A stretch of 64,000 nucleotides of DNA, taken from assembly GCF_025151535.1 (NCBI RefSeq), contig NZ_CP102288.1, forward strand, positions 2,985,501 to 3,049,500, read 5' to 3'. Numbering within the stretch: the first letter of the stretch is position 1; each line of letters begins with the position of its first letter. This stretch comes from Segatella copri DSM 18205. Its GTDB lineage: Bacteria; Bacteroidota; Bacteroidia; Bacteroidales; Bacteroidaceae. A program made the translations under genes and the position numbers. This document shows positions 43,301 through 51,898 of the stretch, one piece after another. Under the pieces are notes generated by a model. That model searched no databases and had not been told where the DNA came from. It worked only from the letters and a program-made list of their open reading frames with translations.

Positions 43301-44248
43301 GATGATATCGTTGACGAAGGCGGTAGCCAGATTGAAACTGCTGTTGCTGTTCTCCAACTGTTCTACCCTGTTGCTTCCCTTTCTGATCATGAGAACACCA
43401 TGCTCGGAGGTACTGATATAAAGGTTGCCTTCGTGGTCGAAGGTAGCATTGTTGATGGTTACATTATTCTGATAACCGCCAAAGTCGTAGCCGGCATCAG
43501 CGATGCGGCCTGTGCGGTAATCATAATAGACGATGCCATACATACAGGCGATGAGCATGGTCTGCGGACGATGTTGGATGAAAGCCACAGGTGCTCCGCA
43601 TGGCGATTTGAAGTCTTTGCGCTGCACCTTGCCATGTTTCTTGATGAAACGGGTGAAGATAGAAAGGTGGCTACTCTGCCAGAGATAATGATGCTTATCT
43701 TCGTAGATATGGGTAAAGAATACATCAGAATCGCGCTCAGCGTATTGCCTTTCCTGTCTGATAGTGAAAAGGTCGTCTGTTCCTTTCTGGGTATTTCTGT
43801 CTTTTACAGAATAGAGACCATATCCTGCTGTACCCAGCAGGATATCGCCATTGTGACTTTCTACCATAGAATAGATACGTGGCTTTCTGCCATCAGGAAA
43901 CTGGAGACGGGCGAAATCGTTCGTCTCATAATTATAGCGCATCAGTCCCTTGGCACTACCTATCCACAGGTTACCTTTCTTATCTACCAGCAGGTCGGAG
44001 ATAATGTTGTCAGTAATGGAGGTTGTGTCTTCTTCGTTGTGCAGATAGTTGGTAAAGCGGTAGCCGTCAAACTTGCTGAGTCCGTATTCGGTTCCCACCC
44101 AGATATATCCGTATTTATCCTGCACCATGCAGTTGATGAGCGAACTTGACAGTTTGCCCGATGTGAAAAGTTCACCACTGTCTGCCCATACCATGAGCGA
44201 GATGGTGATAGCGAAGAGTGCCGTGAGGCAATGTCTGATATGCTTCAT
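40328..44248 (-). CDS. hybrid two-component system regulator (sensor-kinase/AraC fusion) of the xylan locus
   Basis: 1306 aa inner-membrane protein. Signal peptide, then two seven-bladed propellers of Reg_prop repeats (WVGTEYGLSKFDG, LWIGSAKGLMRY, LWIGTSNGVSCL and similar, about residues 30-650), a Y_Y_Y domain (about 680-750), one membrane helix (YLLYILIIASVILYVIYTY, about 760-780), a HisKA domain with His near 801 (THDIRSPL), HATPase, a receiver with VISDVMMPEMDG (Asp near 1098) and a C-terminal AraC-type HTH (YSVGFNNQTHFSTVFKKHYGMSPSEY). It senses xylan breakdown products in the periplasm and activates the flanking operons. It has a full consensus promoter. Confidence 0.95.
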   Translation of the reverse strand: MKHIRHCLTALFAITISLMVWADSGELFTSGKLSSSLINCMVQDKYGYIWVGTEYGLSKFDGYRFTNYLHNEEDTTSITDNIISDLLVDKKGNLWIGSAKGLMRYNYETNDFARLQFPDGRKPRIYSMVESHNGDILLGTAGYGLYSVKDRNTQKGTDDLFTIRQERQYAERDSDVFFTHIYEDKHHYLWQSSHLSIFTRFIKKHGKVQRKDFKSPCGAPVAFIQHRPQTMLIACMYGIVYYDYRTGRIADAGYDFGGYQNNVTINNATFDHEGNLYISTSEHGVLMIRKGSNRVEQLENSNSSFNLATAFVNDIIEDKDNNLWIGCYKKGLYLINQRQQAFNSWSFSAQNYIIGGSVSSIAQGENGETWCTVQNSGVFCFDASGKIIAHPQSPAGTCIIYKDRRGDYWISNGSALYSYNPHTGTYQQKLTFTSAGIYCMTDDAQGNLYISVYSKGLYIYNVESGKVTVLNMQQRGDKGFLCNDWVRSMALDHTGHLWIGTSNGVSCLNTRTLSFKDFGWNNILKDRQANGICESKNGDIIIGTEEGLYLFDRKNNKTMNFPHAEALKGKQVCSIIKDRKGDLWVSTTMGIWQYEQKNRQFIGHINGNGLTTREYVLGSSMHTANDLIAFGTSDGITTFYPDVVRAKKMELGDVHLTNFIIDGKPINCMAKDFSIPYSQNSFTLEFSLLNYRNTDNISFQYRINDGKWNSTNEGANAVAFNKLKPGDYTLEVRATSNGRYSKNPTIINIKVCDPWYASPEAYLLYILIIASVILYVIYTYERRRKADLEETKMQFLINATHDIRSPLTLIMGPLNKLKTRLTDAESKQDIDTIDRNAQRLLLLVNQILDERKIDKNQMHLHCQETPLKDFLHGIISLYRFNAQERNITLSLKEDESLSSDKGKLKVWIDRINFDKVISNLLSNAMKYTFDGGEITVIIGKDEKNAIIRVEDTGIGLKEEKTDRLFERFYQGNNSSGLHIEGTGIGLNLCKAFVEMHGGKIKAYNRTDGIKGSCFEVSIPLGNSHLQPGEILEEEDKKEQEITKKKVQANRNFNILIVDDDNEIAQYIKTELSDWYRFEHACNGKEGLKMLLTGKYDLVISDVMMPEMDGITMLKNIKSNSNISDIPVILLTSKSEVENRLEGLRRGADAFLAKPFDMEELHILIDNLVDNVRRIRGKYSGAQGQKAKIEQIQVKGNNDALMERVMKYINAHLADPDLNVEKLTEEVGISRAQLHRKLKEIAGVSAGEFIRNLRLEQAARLIEEGQINITQVAYSVGFNNQTHFSTVFKKHYGMSPSEYAETKRNEK

Positions 44249-44291
44249 ATTTTCTGTCCGTTTTCTTGTTTAAATTAGGTTGTTACGGCTG

Positions 44292-44323
44292 CAAAAGTAA
44301 CAAAAAACAATGAAAGAAACAAA
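44292..44323 (-). promoter_or_regulatory. Promoter of the hybrid regulator gene
   Basis: TTTG (44320-44323)-N20-TACTTTTG (44292-44299) on the minus strand. Consensus, in contrast with the operons the protein is expected to activate. Confidence 0.75.
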
Positions 44324-44448
44324 TTCTAATGCAATAAAATGTTTCGTTTCTTTTTGTTTCTTTATCTTTTTGTGCCCTTTTTGTAAGTATGAAACAAATA
44401 GAAAAGTAATGGTAACTATTAAATACCTGTTATTTCATTACTTATTAG

Positions 44449-44456
44449 TAAATTTG
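44449..44456 (+). promoter_or_regulatory. -7 element of the plus-strand xylan operon
   Basis: TAAATTTG 43 nt before the start at 44500; no TTTG at the usual distance. The divergent gap contains several GAAACAAA/TTTGTTTC words that may be regulator sites. Confidence 0.55.
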
Positions 44457-44499
44457 CATCGTCAACAACAATAGAAACATTAAAAGCATCATAATAACA

Positions 44500-45705
44500 A
44501 TGAATAAACAAGCAATAAGAATCTTATCTTTGGCGCTCGTATTGGCTGCGTCAAGTCCTGTAGTTTTTGCCCAGAAGGTATGGAAAGGATCTTGGGCTAC
44601 AGCAGTGGAATGGACTGGTAAAGGAGATATGCCTAAGGAAAGCTTAAGCAATCGCTCTTGCCGACAGGTGGTTCATGTATCTTTTGGCGGAGAGGAACTC
44701 AGAGTGAAGCTCAGCAACGAGCAGAGTAAGGAGCCGGTAGAAATCAAATCGGTGTATATTGCAGATACTGATGTTCCAAGCAATTGGGGAATCAATGCCA
44801 AGACGGTGAAGTATCTTAAATTCAATGGCAAGAAGAATGTAACCATCGCTCCTGGCAAGGCTATCTTCTCAGATGATTTGAAATATGCCTTGAAGACTGG
44901 ACAGCGCCTCACGATTACCATCGATTATGGCAAGCAGACTCCAGTGAATGCAACATCCCATCGTGGTTCACGTACCACATCTTATATAGTAAGTAATGTG
45001 AAGGGCAAGGCGGTGAAACCTGCAGATGCAGCTTTCGATAAGCAGGAAAAGGCTGACCACTGGTACAATCTTTCTGCCATTGATGTGAAGACCGATAAAG
45101 CTACCCCTGTGGTAGCTATCCTCGGAAACTCTATTACCGATGGCCGCGGAAGTACTACCAACCATCAGAACCGCTGGACCGATTTCCTCTCGGATGCCTT
45201 GAATGCAGAGAAGCCATACGGCGTATTGAATCTTGGAATCGGTGGCAACTGCGTGGTGCAAGGTGGATTGAGCGAACCAGCCATGAAACGTTTCGATCGT
45301 GATATCCTGGGACAAGCAGGTGTGGATAAGCTCATCATCTTTGAGGGAACCAACGATATCGGTTGCTGCGGAGGAAATTATGAACATGTAACAGATACCC
45401 TGATTGCCTGCTATAAGGTGCTGATAGCGAAAGCCAAGGCAAAGGGAATCAAGGTGTATGGCGGAACCATCACCCCAACCAAGGGAAACGGCTGGTATTC
45501 TTATTGGCATGAGGCGATGCGACAGACCGTGAACGAATGGATCAGGAAAAGTGGTGCCTTCGACGAGGTCATCGATTTCGATGAGCTGACCCGCGATCCG
45601 AAAGACCCTCAGCGTCTGAAGGCTGAGTATTCTGACGACTGGCTGCATCTCAATCCGAAGGGATATGAGGCAATGGGCAAGTTTGCCGCAGAGAAATTGA
45701 AGTAA
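44500..45705 (+). CDS. secreted SGNH esterase, probably acetylxylan esterase
   Basis: 401 aa with signal peptide (to about VVFAQ). Architecture equals the paralogue at 14319-15512: N-terminal beta domain, then SGNH blocks ILGNSITDGRGS (Ser), NLGIGGN (Gly), FEGTNDIG (Asn) and DDWLHLNPKGY (Asp-His). As first gene of the operon with symporter, GH10 and GH43, it most likely removes acetyl groups from xylo-oligosaccharides in the periplasm. Esterase fold is seen; the acetylxylan substrate is inferred. Confidence 0.85.
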   Translation: MNKQAIRILSLALVLAASSPVVFAQKVWKGSWATAVEWTGKGDMPKESLSNRSCRQVVHVSFGGEELRVKLSNEQSKEPVEIKSVYIADTDVPSNWGINAKTVKYLKFNGKKNVTIAPGKAIFSDDLKYALKTGQRLTITIDYGKQTPVNATSHRGSRTTSYIVSNVKGKAVKPADAAFDKQEKADHWYNLSAIDVKTDKATPVVAILGNSITDGRGSTTNHQNRWTDFLSDALNAEKPYGVLNLGIGGNCVVQGGLSEPAMKRFDRDILGQAGVDKLIIFEGTNDIGCCGGNYEHVTDTLIACYKVLIAKAKAKGIKVYGGTITPTKGNGWYSYWHEAMRQTVNEWIRKSGAFDEVIDFDELTRDPKDPQRLKAEYSDDWLHLNPKGYEAMGKFAAEKLK

Positions 45706-45770
45706 ATATATTATATGCATCTTTTATGTTATATATATAATAAGGTGTAAACTTAATGACTGAATAAAAT

Positions 45771-47204
45771 ATGGAACAGACAACTGTATCACAAGAATCT
45801 AAGGGATTCTACAAACTGAATTGGCTACAACGCATCGGATTCGGATCTGGCGACTTGGCGCAAAACCTCATCTATCAGACCATCTGCATGTATCTGTTGT
45901 TCTTCTACACCGACATCTATGGACTTAATCCTGGTGTTGCTGCCACCATGTTCTTGGTGGTTCGCTTGGTCGATGTACTCTGGGACCCGTTGGTGGGAAC
46001 TTATGTAGATAAGCATAATCCACGTTGGGGTAAGTATCGCTCTTATCTCGTCCTGGCGGGTTTGCCACTCACCGTACTTGCCATCCTCTGTTTTTGGAAT
46101 GGTATGGAAGGACAGACAGAAACCATCAAGCTCATCTATGCTTACGTAACATACGTAGGCTTGTCAATGCTCTATACATTGATTAATGTACCTTACGGAG
46201 CCTTGAACTCTTCGCTGACTCGCGATACAGACGAAATAACCATTCTCACCTCTGTACGTATGTTTATGGCAAATGTGGGTGGACTCTGTGTATCAGCAGG
46301 TGTTCCAATCCTGGTAGCCATGCTTGCAGCAGCCAAGGATCTTCCTTTCGAAATGGCGCTCTTCATGGGTTTGGGTTCTCTGCCATCCTTCATCTTTATG
46401 CCGCTGGTGCCTGCCATCAAGAAAAAGGTAGGCAAGAAGAATATGTTCTACATCTTCCTTACTGTGGCTATCGTGGGTATGGCGATGCTTTATATCATCA
46501 GCAAGATGGGACCTGTAAAGGATCATATCACGCTGGTTTATATCGCTCAGTTCATCAAATCAACAGGCGTAATCGTAGCTACAGGATATATGTGGGCTCT
46601 GATTCCAGAGGTCATCTCTTTTGCAGAATATACCAGCGGCAAGCGTATTGCGGGTATTGTCAATGCTCTGACCGGTATCTTCTACAAGGCTGGTATGGCT
46701 TTGGGTGGTGTTGTTCCAGGTGCAGTCCTTGCATGGACCGGTTATCAGGCTGCGGCAGCTCAAGAGAGCAACTCGCTTCCGATTGATGGTAATGCCTGGT
46801 TTGTTGCCATGCTGATCTATGCTCTGGTAGGTTTCGCCCTTTTGGTATTCTGCTTTACCCAGACCAAAGAGCGTGTGGTGATGGACGAGAAGGAAACCAA
46901 GAATGTTAAGGTGAGCGATCTGTGGACAGAATTTTTCCATAACCGTCCTCTCCGTATCGTGGCTCTCTTCTTTATCACCGCCTTCGCCATGATGTCGGTT
47001 GGTAATGCTGCCGGTGCTTACTTCATGAACGATTTGGAGCAGCAGACTCCTTTGGCACAGGAAGGTATCCGCTGGCTGGTATGCGTAATCCCTGCCATCT
47101 TGCTGGGCTTGGCGATGTTCATCATCTCTAAATATGAGTTGACCGATGAGGTTATTGACGACATCAACAAGAAGATTGAGGCCCGACACAAGGAAGAAAA
47201 CTAG
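45771..47204 (+). CDS. GPH-family (MFS) sugar:cation symporter
   Basis: 477 aa, about 12 membrane segments. Family marks: GSGDLAQNLIYQTICMYLLFFYTDIYG at the N terminus, DVLWDPLVGTYVDKHNPRWGKYR (the GPH loop motif), NVPYGALNSSLTRD and the central PEVISFAEYTSGKRIAGIVNAL. It takes xylose, xylobiose or related sugars from periplasm to cytoplasm with Na+ or H+. It lies 65 nt after the esterase gene and 37 nt before the GH10 gene. A cytoplasmic GH43 encoded two genes later implies that short oligosaccharides, not only xylose, enter. Confidence 0.9.
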   Translation: MEQTTVSQESKGFYKLNWLQRIGFGSGDLAQNLIYQTICMYLLFFYTDIYGLNPGVAATMFLVVRLVDVLWDPLVGTYVDKHNPRWGKYRSYLVLAGLPLTVLAILCFWNGMEGQTETIKLIYAYVTYVGLSMLYTLINVPYGALNSSLTRDTDEITILTSVRMFMANVGGLCVSAGVPILVAMLAAAKDLPFEMALFMGLGSLPSFIFMPLVPAIKKKVGKKNMFYIFLTVAIVGMAMLYIISKMGPVKDHITLVYIAQFIKSTGVIVATGYMWALIPEVISFAEYTSGKRIAGIVNALTGIFYKAGMALGGVVPGAVLAWTGYQAAAAQESNSLPIDGNAWFVAMLIYALVGFALLVFCFTQTKERVVMDEKETKNVKVSDLWTEFFHNRPLRIVALFFITAFAMMSVGNAAGAYFMNDLEQQTPLAQEGIRWLVCVIPAILLGLAMFIISKYELTDEVIDDINKKIEARHKEEN

Positions 47205-47241
47205 AGACTATAATTATTAACGAGAAAAATAGATATAAGAT

Positions 47242-48366
47242 ATGAAAAAGATCACAACTCTGGCACTGGGGCTGATGCTTGCTTCAACAGCTTTCGCTCA
47301 AAAAGCGAACTCTGCAGCTCAAATCCCAACATTCCAGGAAACTATGGGTAAGTACTTCCTGGTAGGTGCTGCCATTAATACCGATTTGCCTAATGGACAA
47401 GACCCTGCAGGTGAGGAAGTAGTGAAGAAACAGTTTAACCAGGTGGTTGCCGAGAACTGTATGAAGGGCGAGAAGAATCATCCGGAGGTGAATCGCTTTG
47501 ATTTCACTGATGGCGATAAACTCGCTGACTGGGCAGAGAAGAACGGCAAGACCTTGATCGGTCATTGTCTGGTTTGGCATTCTCAGCCACCTAAGTGGAT
47601 GTTTACCGATGATAAGGGTAATCTGGTAAGCCGTGAAGTGCTTATCGGCAGAATGTATAACCATATTATGAATGTGGTTACTCATTATAAAGGTAGAGTA
47701 AAGGGTTGGGACGTTGTGAACGAGGCTTTCGAGGATGATGGCTCTTACCGCAAGTCTTTATATTATAAGATTATCGGTCCGGAGTTCATCGAGTTGGCTT
47801 TCCGCTTTGCGCATGAGGCTGATCCAAACGTAGAACTCTACTACAATGATTATTCTACTTCGAAGCCAGCCAAGCGAGAGGCTATCTGCAAACTGGTTCG
47901 CGATTTGAAGGCGAAGGGTCTCCGCATCGATGCAGTAGGTATGCAGAGCCATAATGGTTTTGATTATCCTGACTATGCTGAGTATGAGAAGAGCATCGAG
48001 GCTTTTGCTGGTGAAGGAGTGAAGGTGATGCTGACGGAGTTGGATATGAACATGCTTCCTAATCCGGAAGGATTCGGCGGAGCGGAAATCAGCCAAAGGT
48101 TTGAACTTCAGAAGAAGTACAATCCATACGTGAAGGGACTTGACAAGAAGGCACAGAAACTCTTCAACCAGCGTTATCTCGATCTCTTTAAGATTGTAGA
48201 GCGTCACAAGGATGTCATCAGTCGTGTTACCTTCTGGGGTGTCAACGATGGTCACTCTTGGTTGAATGGCTGGCCTATCCCTGGCAGAACCAACTATCCA
48301 CTGCTCATCGACCGCAACAACGAGGTGAAGCCAGTGGTGAAGGAAATCGTCAATCTCTTTAAGTAA
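47242..48366 (+). CDS. GH10 endo-beta-1,4-xylanase
   Basis: 374 aa with a plain signal peptide (cleavage near TAFAQ, residue 20) and no lipobox, so periplasmic or secreted. A single GH10 barrel: Trp-rich GHCLVWHSQPPKWM, acid/base Glu161 in WDVVNEAF, VGMQSHNGF and nucleophile Glu266 in VMLTELDMNM, then VTFWGVNDGHSWLNGWP. Complete length for a one-domain GH10, with no CBM insertion. It would cut imported xylo-oligosaccharides. With the susD-linked GH10 decayed, it is the only intact GH10 in the window. Confidence 0.96.
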   Translation: MKKITTLALGLMLASTAFAQKANSAAQIPTFQETMGKYFLVGAAINTDLPNGQDPAGEEVVKKQFNQVVAENCMKGEKNHPEVNRFDFTDGDKLADWAEKNGKTLIGHCLVWHSQPPKWMFTDDKGNLVSREVLIGRMYNHIMNVVTHYKGRVKGWDVVNEAFEDDGSYRKSLYYKIIGPEFIELAFRFAHEADPNVELYYNDYSTSKPAKREAICKLVRDLKAKGLRIDAVGMQSHNGFDYPDYAEYEKSIEAFAGEGVKVMLTELDMNMLPNPEGFGGAEISQRFELQKKYNPYVKGLDKKAQKLFNQRYLDLFKIVERHKDVISRVTFWGVNDGHSWLNGWPIPGRTNYPLLIDRNNEVKPVVKEIVNLFK

Positions 48367-48412
48367 AATCTCTTTAGATAATATTGTACATCTCTTAAAA
48401 TAATAAACAACA

Positions 48413-49375
48413 ATGAAAGCAAGATATTTGTTCCCAAAGGATTATATGGCAGATCCATCTGCCAATGTGTTTAACGGTCGCCTGTATGTTTACCCATCTC
48501 ATGACTGGGATAGCGGCGAAAGCTTCGACGATGATGGCGGTCACTTCCAGATGAAAGACTATCATGTTCTCTCTATGGACGATGTGATGGATGGTGAGGT
48601 AACCGATCATGGTGTGATTCTCGATGTGAAGGATGTGCCATGGGCTGAGAAGCAGATGTGGGACAACGATGTTGTAGAGAAGGATGGCAAGTACTATCTC
48701 ATCTTCTCTGCCAAGGATTATAATGGCGTGTTCCATCTCGGTGTGGCTGTGGCTGATAAGCCAGAAGGTCCTTTCATTCCGAATGCCGACCCAATCCGCA
48801 AGTCATACAGCATCGACCCTTGCGTGTTCAAGGATGATGATGGCAAGATTTACTGCTACTTCGGTGGTATCTGGGGCGGTCAGCTTCAGTGGTACAAGGA
48901 CAACAAGGCACTGAAGGATGAGCATCTTCCAGAGGGCAAGGAGAACCCATTGCCATCTCGTGTAGCCATGATGACTGATGATGTGCAGCAGTTTGCTGAA
49001 ATGCCAAAGCCTGTTGTCATCGTTGACGAAGAGGGTAATGTATTGCCAGCTGATGATCCACATCGCTTCTTCGAGGCCAGCTGGATGCATAAGTATAAGG
49101 GCAAGTATTACTTCAGCTACTCTACCGGTGATACTCATTATCTCTGCTATGCTGTAGGTGATAATCCTTATGGTCCGTTCACTTACAAGGGCGTCATACT
49201 GGAACCGGTAGTAGGTTGGACAACCCATCACAGTATCTGTGAGTACAAGGGACAGTGGTATCTGTTCCATCACGACTGCGTACCATCAAATGATACAACC
49301 TGGCTTCGCAGCGTAAAGGTGGCTCCTCTCTTCTATGATGAGGATGATAACATCTTGCCGGTTCAGCCTGAATAA
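48413..49375 (+). CDS. GH43 beta-xylosidase/alpha-L-arabinofuranosidase
   Basis: 320 aa, no signal peptide, so cytoplasmic. Five-bladed propeller with catalytic base Asp14 (MADPSANVF), pKa modulator Asp135 (SIDPCVF) and acid Glu221 (RFFEASWMHK); the arrangement resembles GH43 subfamily 1. It would release xylose or arabinose from oligosaccharides delivered by the symporter. Last gene of the operon; a terminator lies at 49475-49504. Exact specificity cannot be read from sequence. Confidence 0.92.
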   Translation: MKARYLFPKDYMADPSANVFNGRLYVYPSHDWDSGESFDDDGGHFQMKDYHVLSMDDVMDGEVTDHGVILDVKDVPWAEKQMWDNDVVEKDGKYYLIFSAKDYNGVFHLGVAVADKPEGPFIPNADPIRKSYSIDPCVFKDDDGKIYCYFGGIWGGQLQWYKDNKALKDEHLPEGKENPLPSRVAMMTDDVQQFAEMPKPVVIVDEEGNVLPADDPHRFFEASWMHKYKGKYYFSYSTGDTHYLCYAVGDNPYGPFTYKGVILEPVVGWTTHHSICEYKGQWYLFHHDCVPSNDTTWLRSVKVAPLFYDEDDNILPVQPE

Positions 49376-49474
49376 GAGTATTATAAGTTTTAGATGACAT
49401 ACGTTTAGGTTGACTTTTAGGTTTATAATAGTTTTGATGAATAGTTGATATATAAGTTAATGTTAGTTTGGAAG

Positions 49475-49504
49475 AAACGGCATCTTCGTGAGGAGATGCC
49501 GTTT
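49475..49504 (+). terminator. Terminator of the plus-strand xylan operon
   Basis: AAACGGCATCT pairs with AGATGCCGTTT across 8 nt and runs into TTTTG. The remaining gap 49505-49654 contains only the next promoter element. Confidence 0.88.
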
Positions 49505-49618
49505 TTGCGTATGTTCCTATTCTTTCTTTTCTTCTCTTTCCGTTTTCTCTTACTTTTCATTTAATGTTATTTTTAAGTTATTTCTATCATTTTGTAGGAG
49601 ATTTCGGATATTTTTGTT

Positions 49619-49626
49619 TACCTTTG
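49619..49626 (+). promoter_or_regulatory. -7 element of the ABC exporter operon
   Basis: TACCTTTG; the nearest TTTG (49591-49594) is 24 nt away, longer than usual. Start codon at 49655. Confidence 0.45.
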
Positions 49627-49654
49627 TGCCCGTAAATCATAAAAAGAATAATTT

Positions 49655-51055
49655 ATGTTGAGATTACTTTTAAGGCTTTGGTGGTTGCAGCAGCGCCGTA
49701 ACTTCCACAAGCGAGATGCCTTCGTGGCGTGCTACATCATCTTCCTGTATGTGGTGATGGGCGTGAGTTTCTTTCTCAGCTTCACCGAGAATGGGGGAGA
49801 ACTTGGGGGCGAAGACATGCCTGCCCTGTTGGGAGCCGGTATCGTTGTCGGTATGCTGATTCCAGACATCATCATGAAGATGGTGATGAAGCGGGATATT
49901 ACGGCGATGGATGATTACGTGAAGTCGCGCCCTGTGCCAGAGAAAATCTGGAACAAGTACCTGCTCACTACCAATCTCGTGAGCTTCTGGAACTATGTGC
50001 TTCCGGTGCTTACGCTTCCGGTATTTATCTATTTCCTGCCTGTAGGTCAGGTTATTGCCAGCTTCTTTCTGTTCCTGGCATTTTCTTATATTGACGGCAT
50101 CTACATCACCTGCTACCGCAAGGCTACGGAGTGGATTCTGAAATGGCCTTTGATATTGGGATGGATGGGAATGTTTGCCGTGCTCATAGGGTATATGTTT
50201 GCGGCTTCTTTCTTCCCGGTATATATGGGATGGATAGGTCTCTTCTTCCTTGCCGGAGCGGTATTCGCCGGACTTACCATCTATCTCTATCACGAAAAGA
50301 TTTATAACGAGCAGAAACAGAAGGTTTCCAAGTTCCGTGGATTCAGCCATATCAACCTCTTCTGTCTGCAATATATCGGCACGTTGAGAGCAAAGCGTGT
50401 CCGTAAGATGGTGATTATGATTCCCGCCATCTTCCTTTTCAACGCCTATCTCTTCGCCCTGATGCCTTTAGAGCCGGGACAGGAAATGGGGGATAAGGTG
50501 GCTATGACTACCCTCTATGTAGTGGGTGCCATCCTGTTGCCATCGGTGGTGTTGTCGCAATGGACCTTTGGTATTGAGGCAAACTTCTTCCATGGTTTGA
50601 TGACCAAGCCGGTAAAGGTGAAGCAGATGCTGCAGAATTGCTTCTATTATTATATGGTGGTGAGTGCAGTCGCTTTGTTGCTTACCCTTCCGTTCCTTTT
50701 CTTGCAGGTAGGAATCGGAATCCAGGTGCTTATCAGCGGTTTCTGTCTGGCAGTATTCATCAATCTCTTCAATCTGCCTACGGCACTCTTCTCTTCCCGT
50801 CTGGAGATATTCCAGACTTCCATGTTCAGCATGCAGGGAGCTAATCTGAAGATTAATCTTTATGCTATCGCCTTCCTCTTCCCGCTGGCTGGCGTCTGTG
50901 CTGTCTATTATTTCTTCGGTGAGACGGCATGGTTTATCACCTGCGTAGCGCTGTCAGTCTTCAGCATCGCCATCCACAAATGGTTCATCGCCAAGATAGC
51001 TGCCATCTTCGAGAAGAACAAGTATAAGCGCATGGAGAAGTTCATGGAAAGCTAA
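49655..51055 (+). CDS. DUF5687 ABC-transporter-like membrane protein
   Basis: 466 aa with about 12 hydrophobic segments in pairs; the N terminus LRLWWLQQRRNFHKRD and the MDDYVKSRPVPEKIWNKYLL cytoplasmic loop are typical of DUF5687 proteins, which look like ABC exporter permeases. The ATP-binding subunit gene starts 36 nt downstream, completing the transporter. No substrate can be inferred. Confidence 0.8.
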   Translation: MLRLLLRLWWLQQRRNFHKRDAFVACYIIFLYVVMGVSFFLSFTENGGELGGEDMPALLGAGIVVGMLIPDIIMKMVMKRDITAMDDYVKSRPVPEKIWNKYLLTTNLVSFWNYVLPVLTLPVFIYFLPVGQVIASFFLFLAFSYIDGIYITCYRKATEWILKWPLILGWMGMFAVLIGYMFAASFFPVYMGWIGLFFLAGAVFAGLTIYLYHEKIYNEQKQKVSKFRGFSHINLFCLQYIGTLRAKRVRKMVIMIPAIFLFNAYLFALMPLEPGQEMGDKVAMTTLYVVGAILLPSVVLSQWTFGIEANFFHGLMTKPVKVKQMLQNCFYYYMVVSAVALLLTLPFLFLQVGIGIQVLISGFCLAVFINLFNLPTALFSSRLEIFQTSMFSMQGANLKINLYAIAFLFPLAGVCAVYYFFGETAWFITCVALSVFSIAIHKWFIAKIAAIFEKNKYKRMEKFMES

Positions 51056-51091
51056 GTAAACATTAAACACTACACATTAAACATTAGAATA

Positions 51092-51802
51092 ATGGATATC
51101 AAGATTCAGAATCTCAAGAAGATATATAATGGCAATACCGTACTCGATATTGATAATCTGGGTGTTGCAAAGGGCGAGCTGATAGGACTCGTAGGTAATA
51201 ATGGTGCGGGCAAGACCACCTTGCTCCGTCTGATTCTCGACCTGATTCAGGCTGATGATGGTTTCGTGGAAAGCAATGGACAGAAGGTGAACGAGAGTGA
51301 GACCTGGAAGGAATATACCGGCAGTTACATCGACGGCAGATTCCTCATCGACTTCCTCACCCCTGAGGAATACTTCGATTTCATCGCTGATGTTTATCAC
51401 ATTGACGATGAAACTCTGCAGGAACGGTTGGCGCAGTTTGAGGGCTTTATGCACGATGAAATCATGGGAACCAAAAAGTATCTCCGCGATTTTTCTCAGG
51501 GCAACCGCCAGAAGATTGGTATCATCGGAGCAATGATTATTCATCCGAAGGTTCTTCTCCTGGATGAGCCGTTCAACTATCTCGACCCATCTTCTCAGAT
51601 GACTATCGCCCACATGATTCAGCGCATCTGTAAGGAGCAGGGCACCACGGTCATCATCTCCAGCCATAACCTCAACTTCGTTGCCGACATATCCTCCCGC
51701 ATCCTCCTGCTGGAGAAAGGCAAGTTGGTGAAGGATCTTCCGAATGCTGATGGCGCTGCCATCGCTGAACTCAACGAGTACTTCGGTATTCAGGCGGAAT
51801 AA
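51092..51802 (+). CDS. ABC transporter ATP-binding protein
   Basis: 236 aa. Walker A GNNGAGKTTLL (about residues 36-46), Q-loop region, signature FSQGNRQKIG, Walker B VLLLDEPFNYLDP and switch His in ISSHNL. Works with the DUF5687 membrane protein encoded upstream in the same operon. Class (exporter-like, short NBD) is clear; cargo is unknown. Confidence 0.93.
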   Translation: MDIKIQNLKKIYNGNTVLDIDNLGVAKGELIGLVGNNGAGKTTLLRLILDLIQADDGFVESNGQKVNESETWKEYTGSYIDGRFLIDFLTPEEYFDFIADVYHIDDETLQERLAQFEGFMHDEIMGTKKYLRDFSQGNRQKIGIIGAMIIHPKVLLLDEPFNYLDPSSQMTIAHMIQRICKEQGTTVIISSHNLNFVADISSRILLLEKGKLVKDLPNADGAAIAELNEYFGIQAE

Positions 51803-51840
51803 ACTTTTTCCGTTAATATTATACAAATTCCATGATATGA

Positions 51841-51872
51841 TTTGTATAATTATCGTTAAATGCTTACCTTTG
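51841..51872 (+). promoter_or_regulatory. Promoter of trmB
   Basis: TTTG (51841-51844)-N20-TACCTTTG (51865-51872): full consensus. It excludes the ATG at 51860, which lies inside the spacer, as the start. Confidence 0.8.
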
Positions 51873-51898
51873 CACTCAAACGAAGAAAAAAAGAATCA

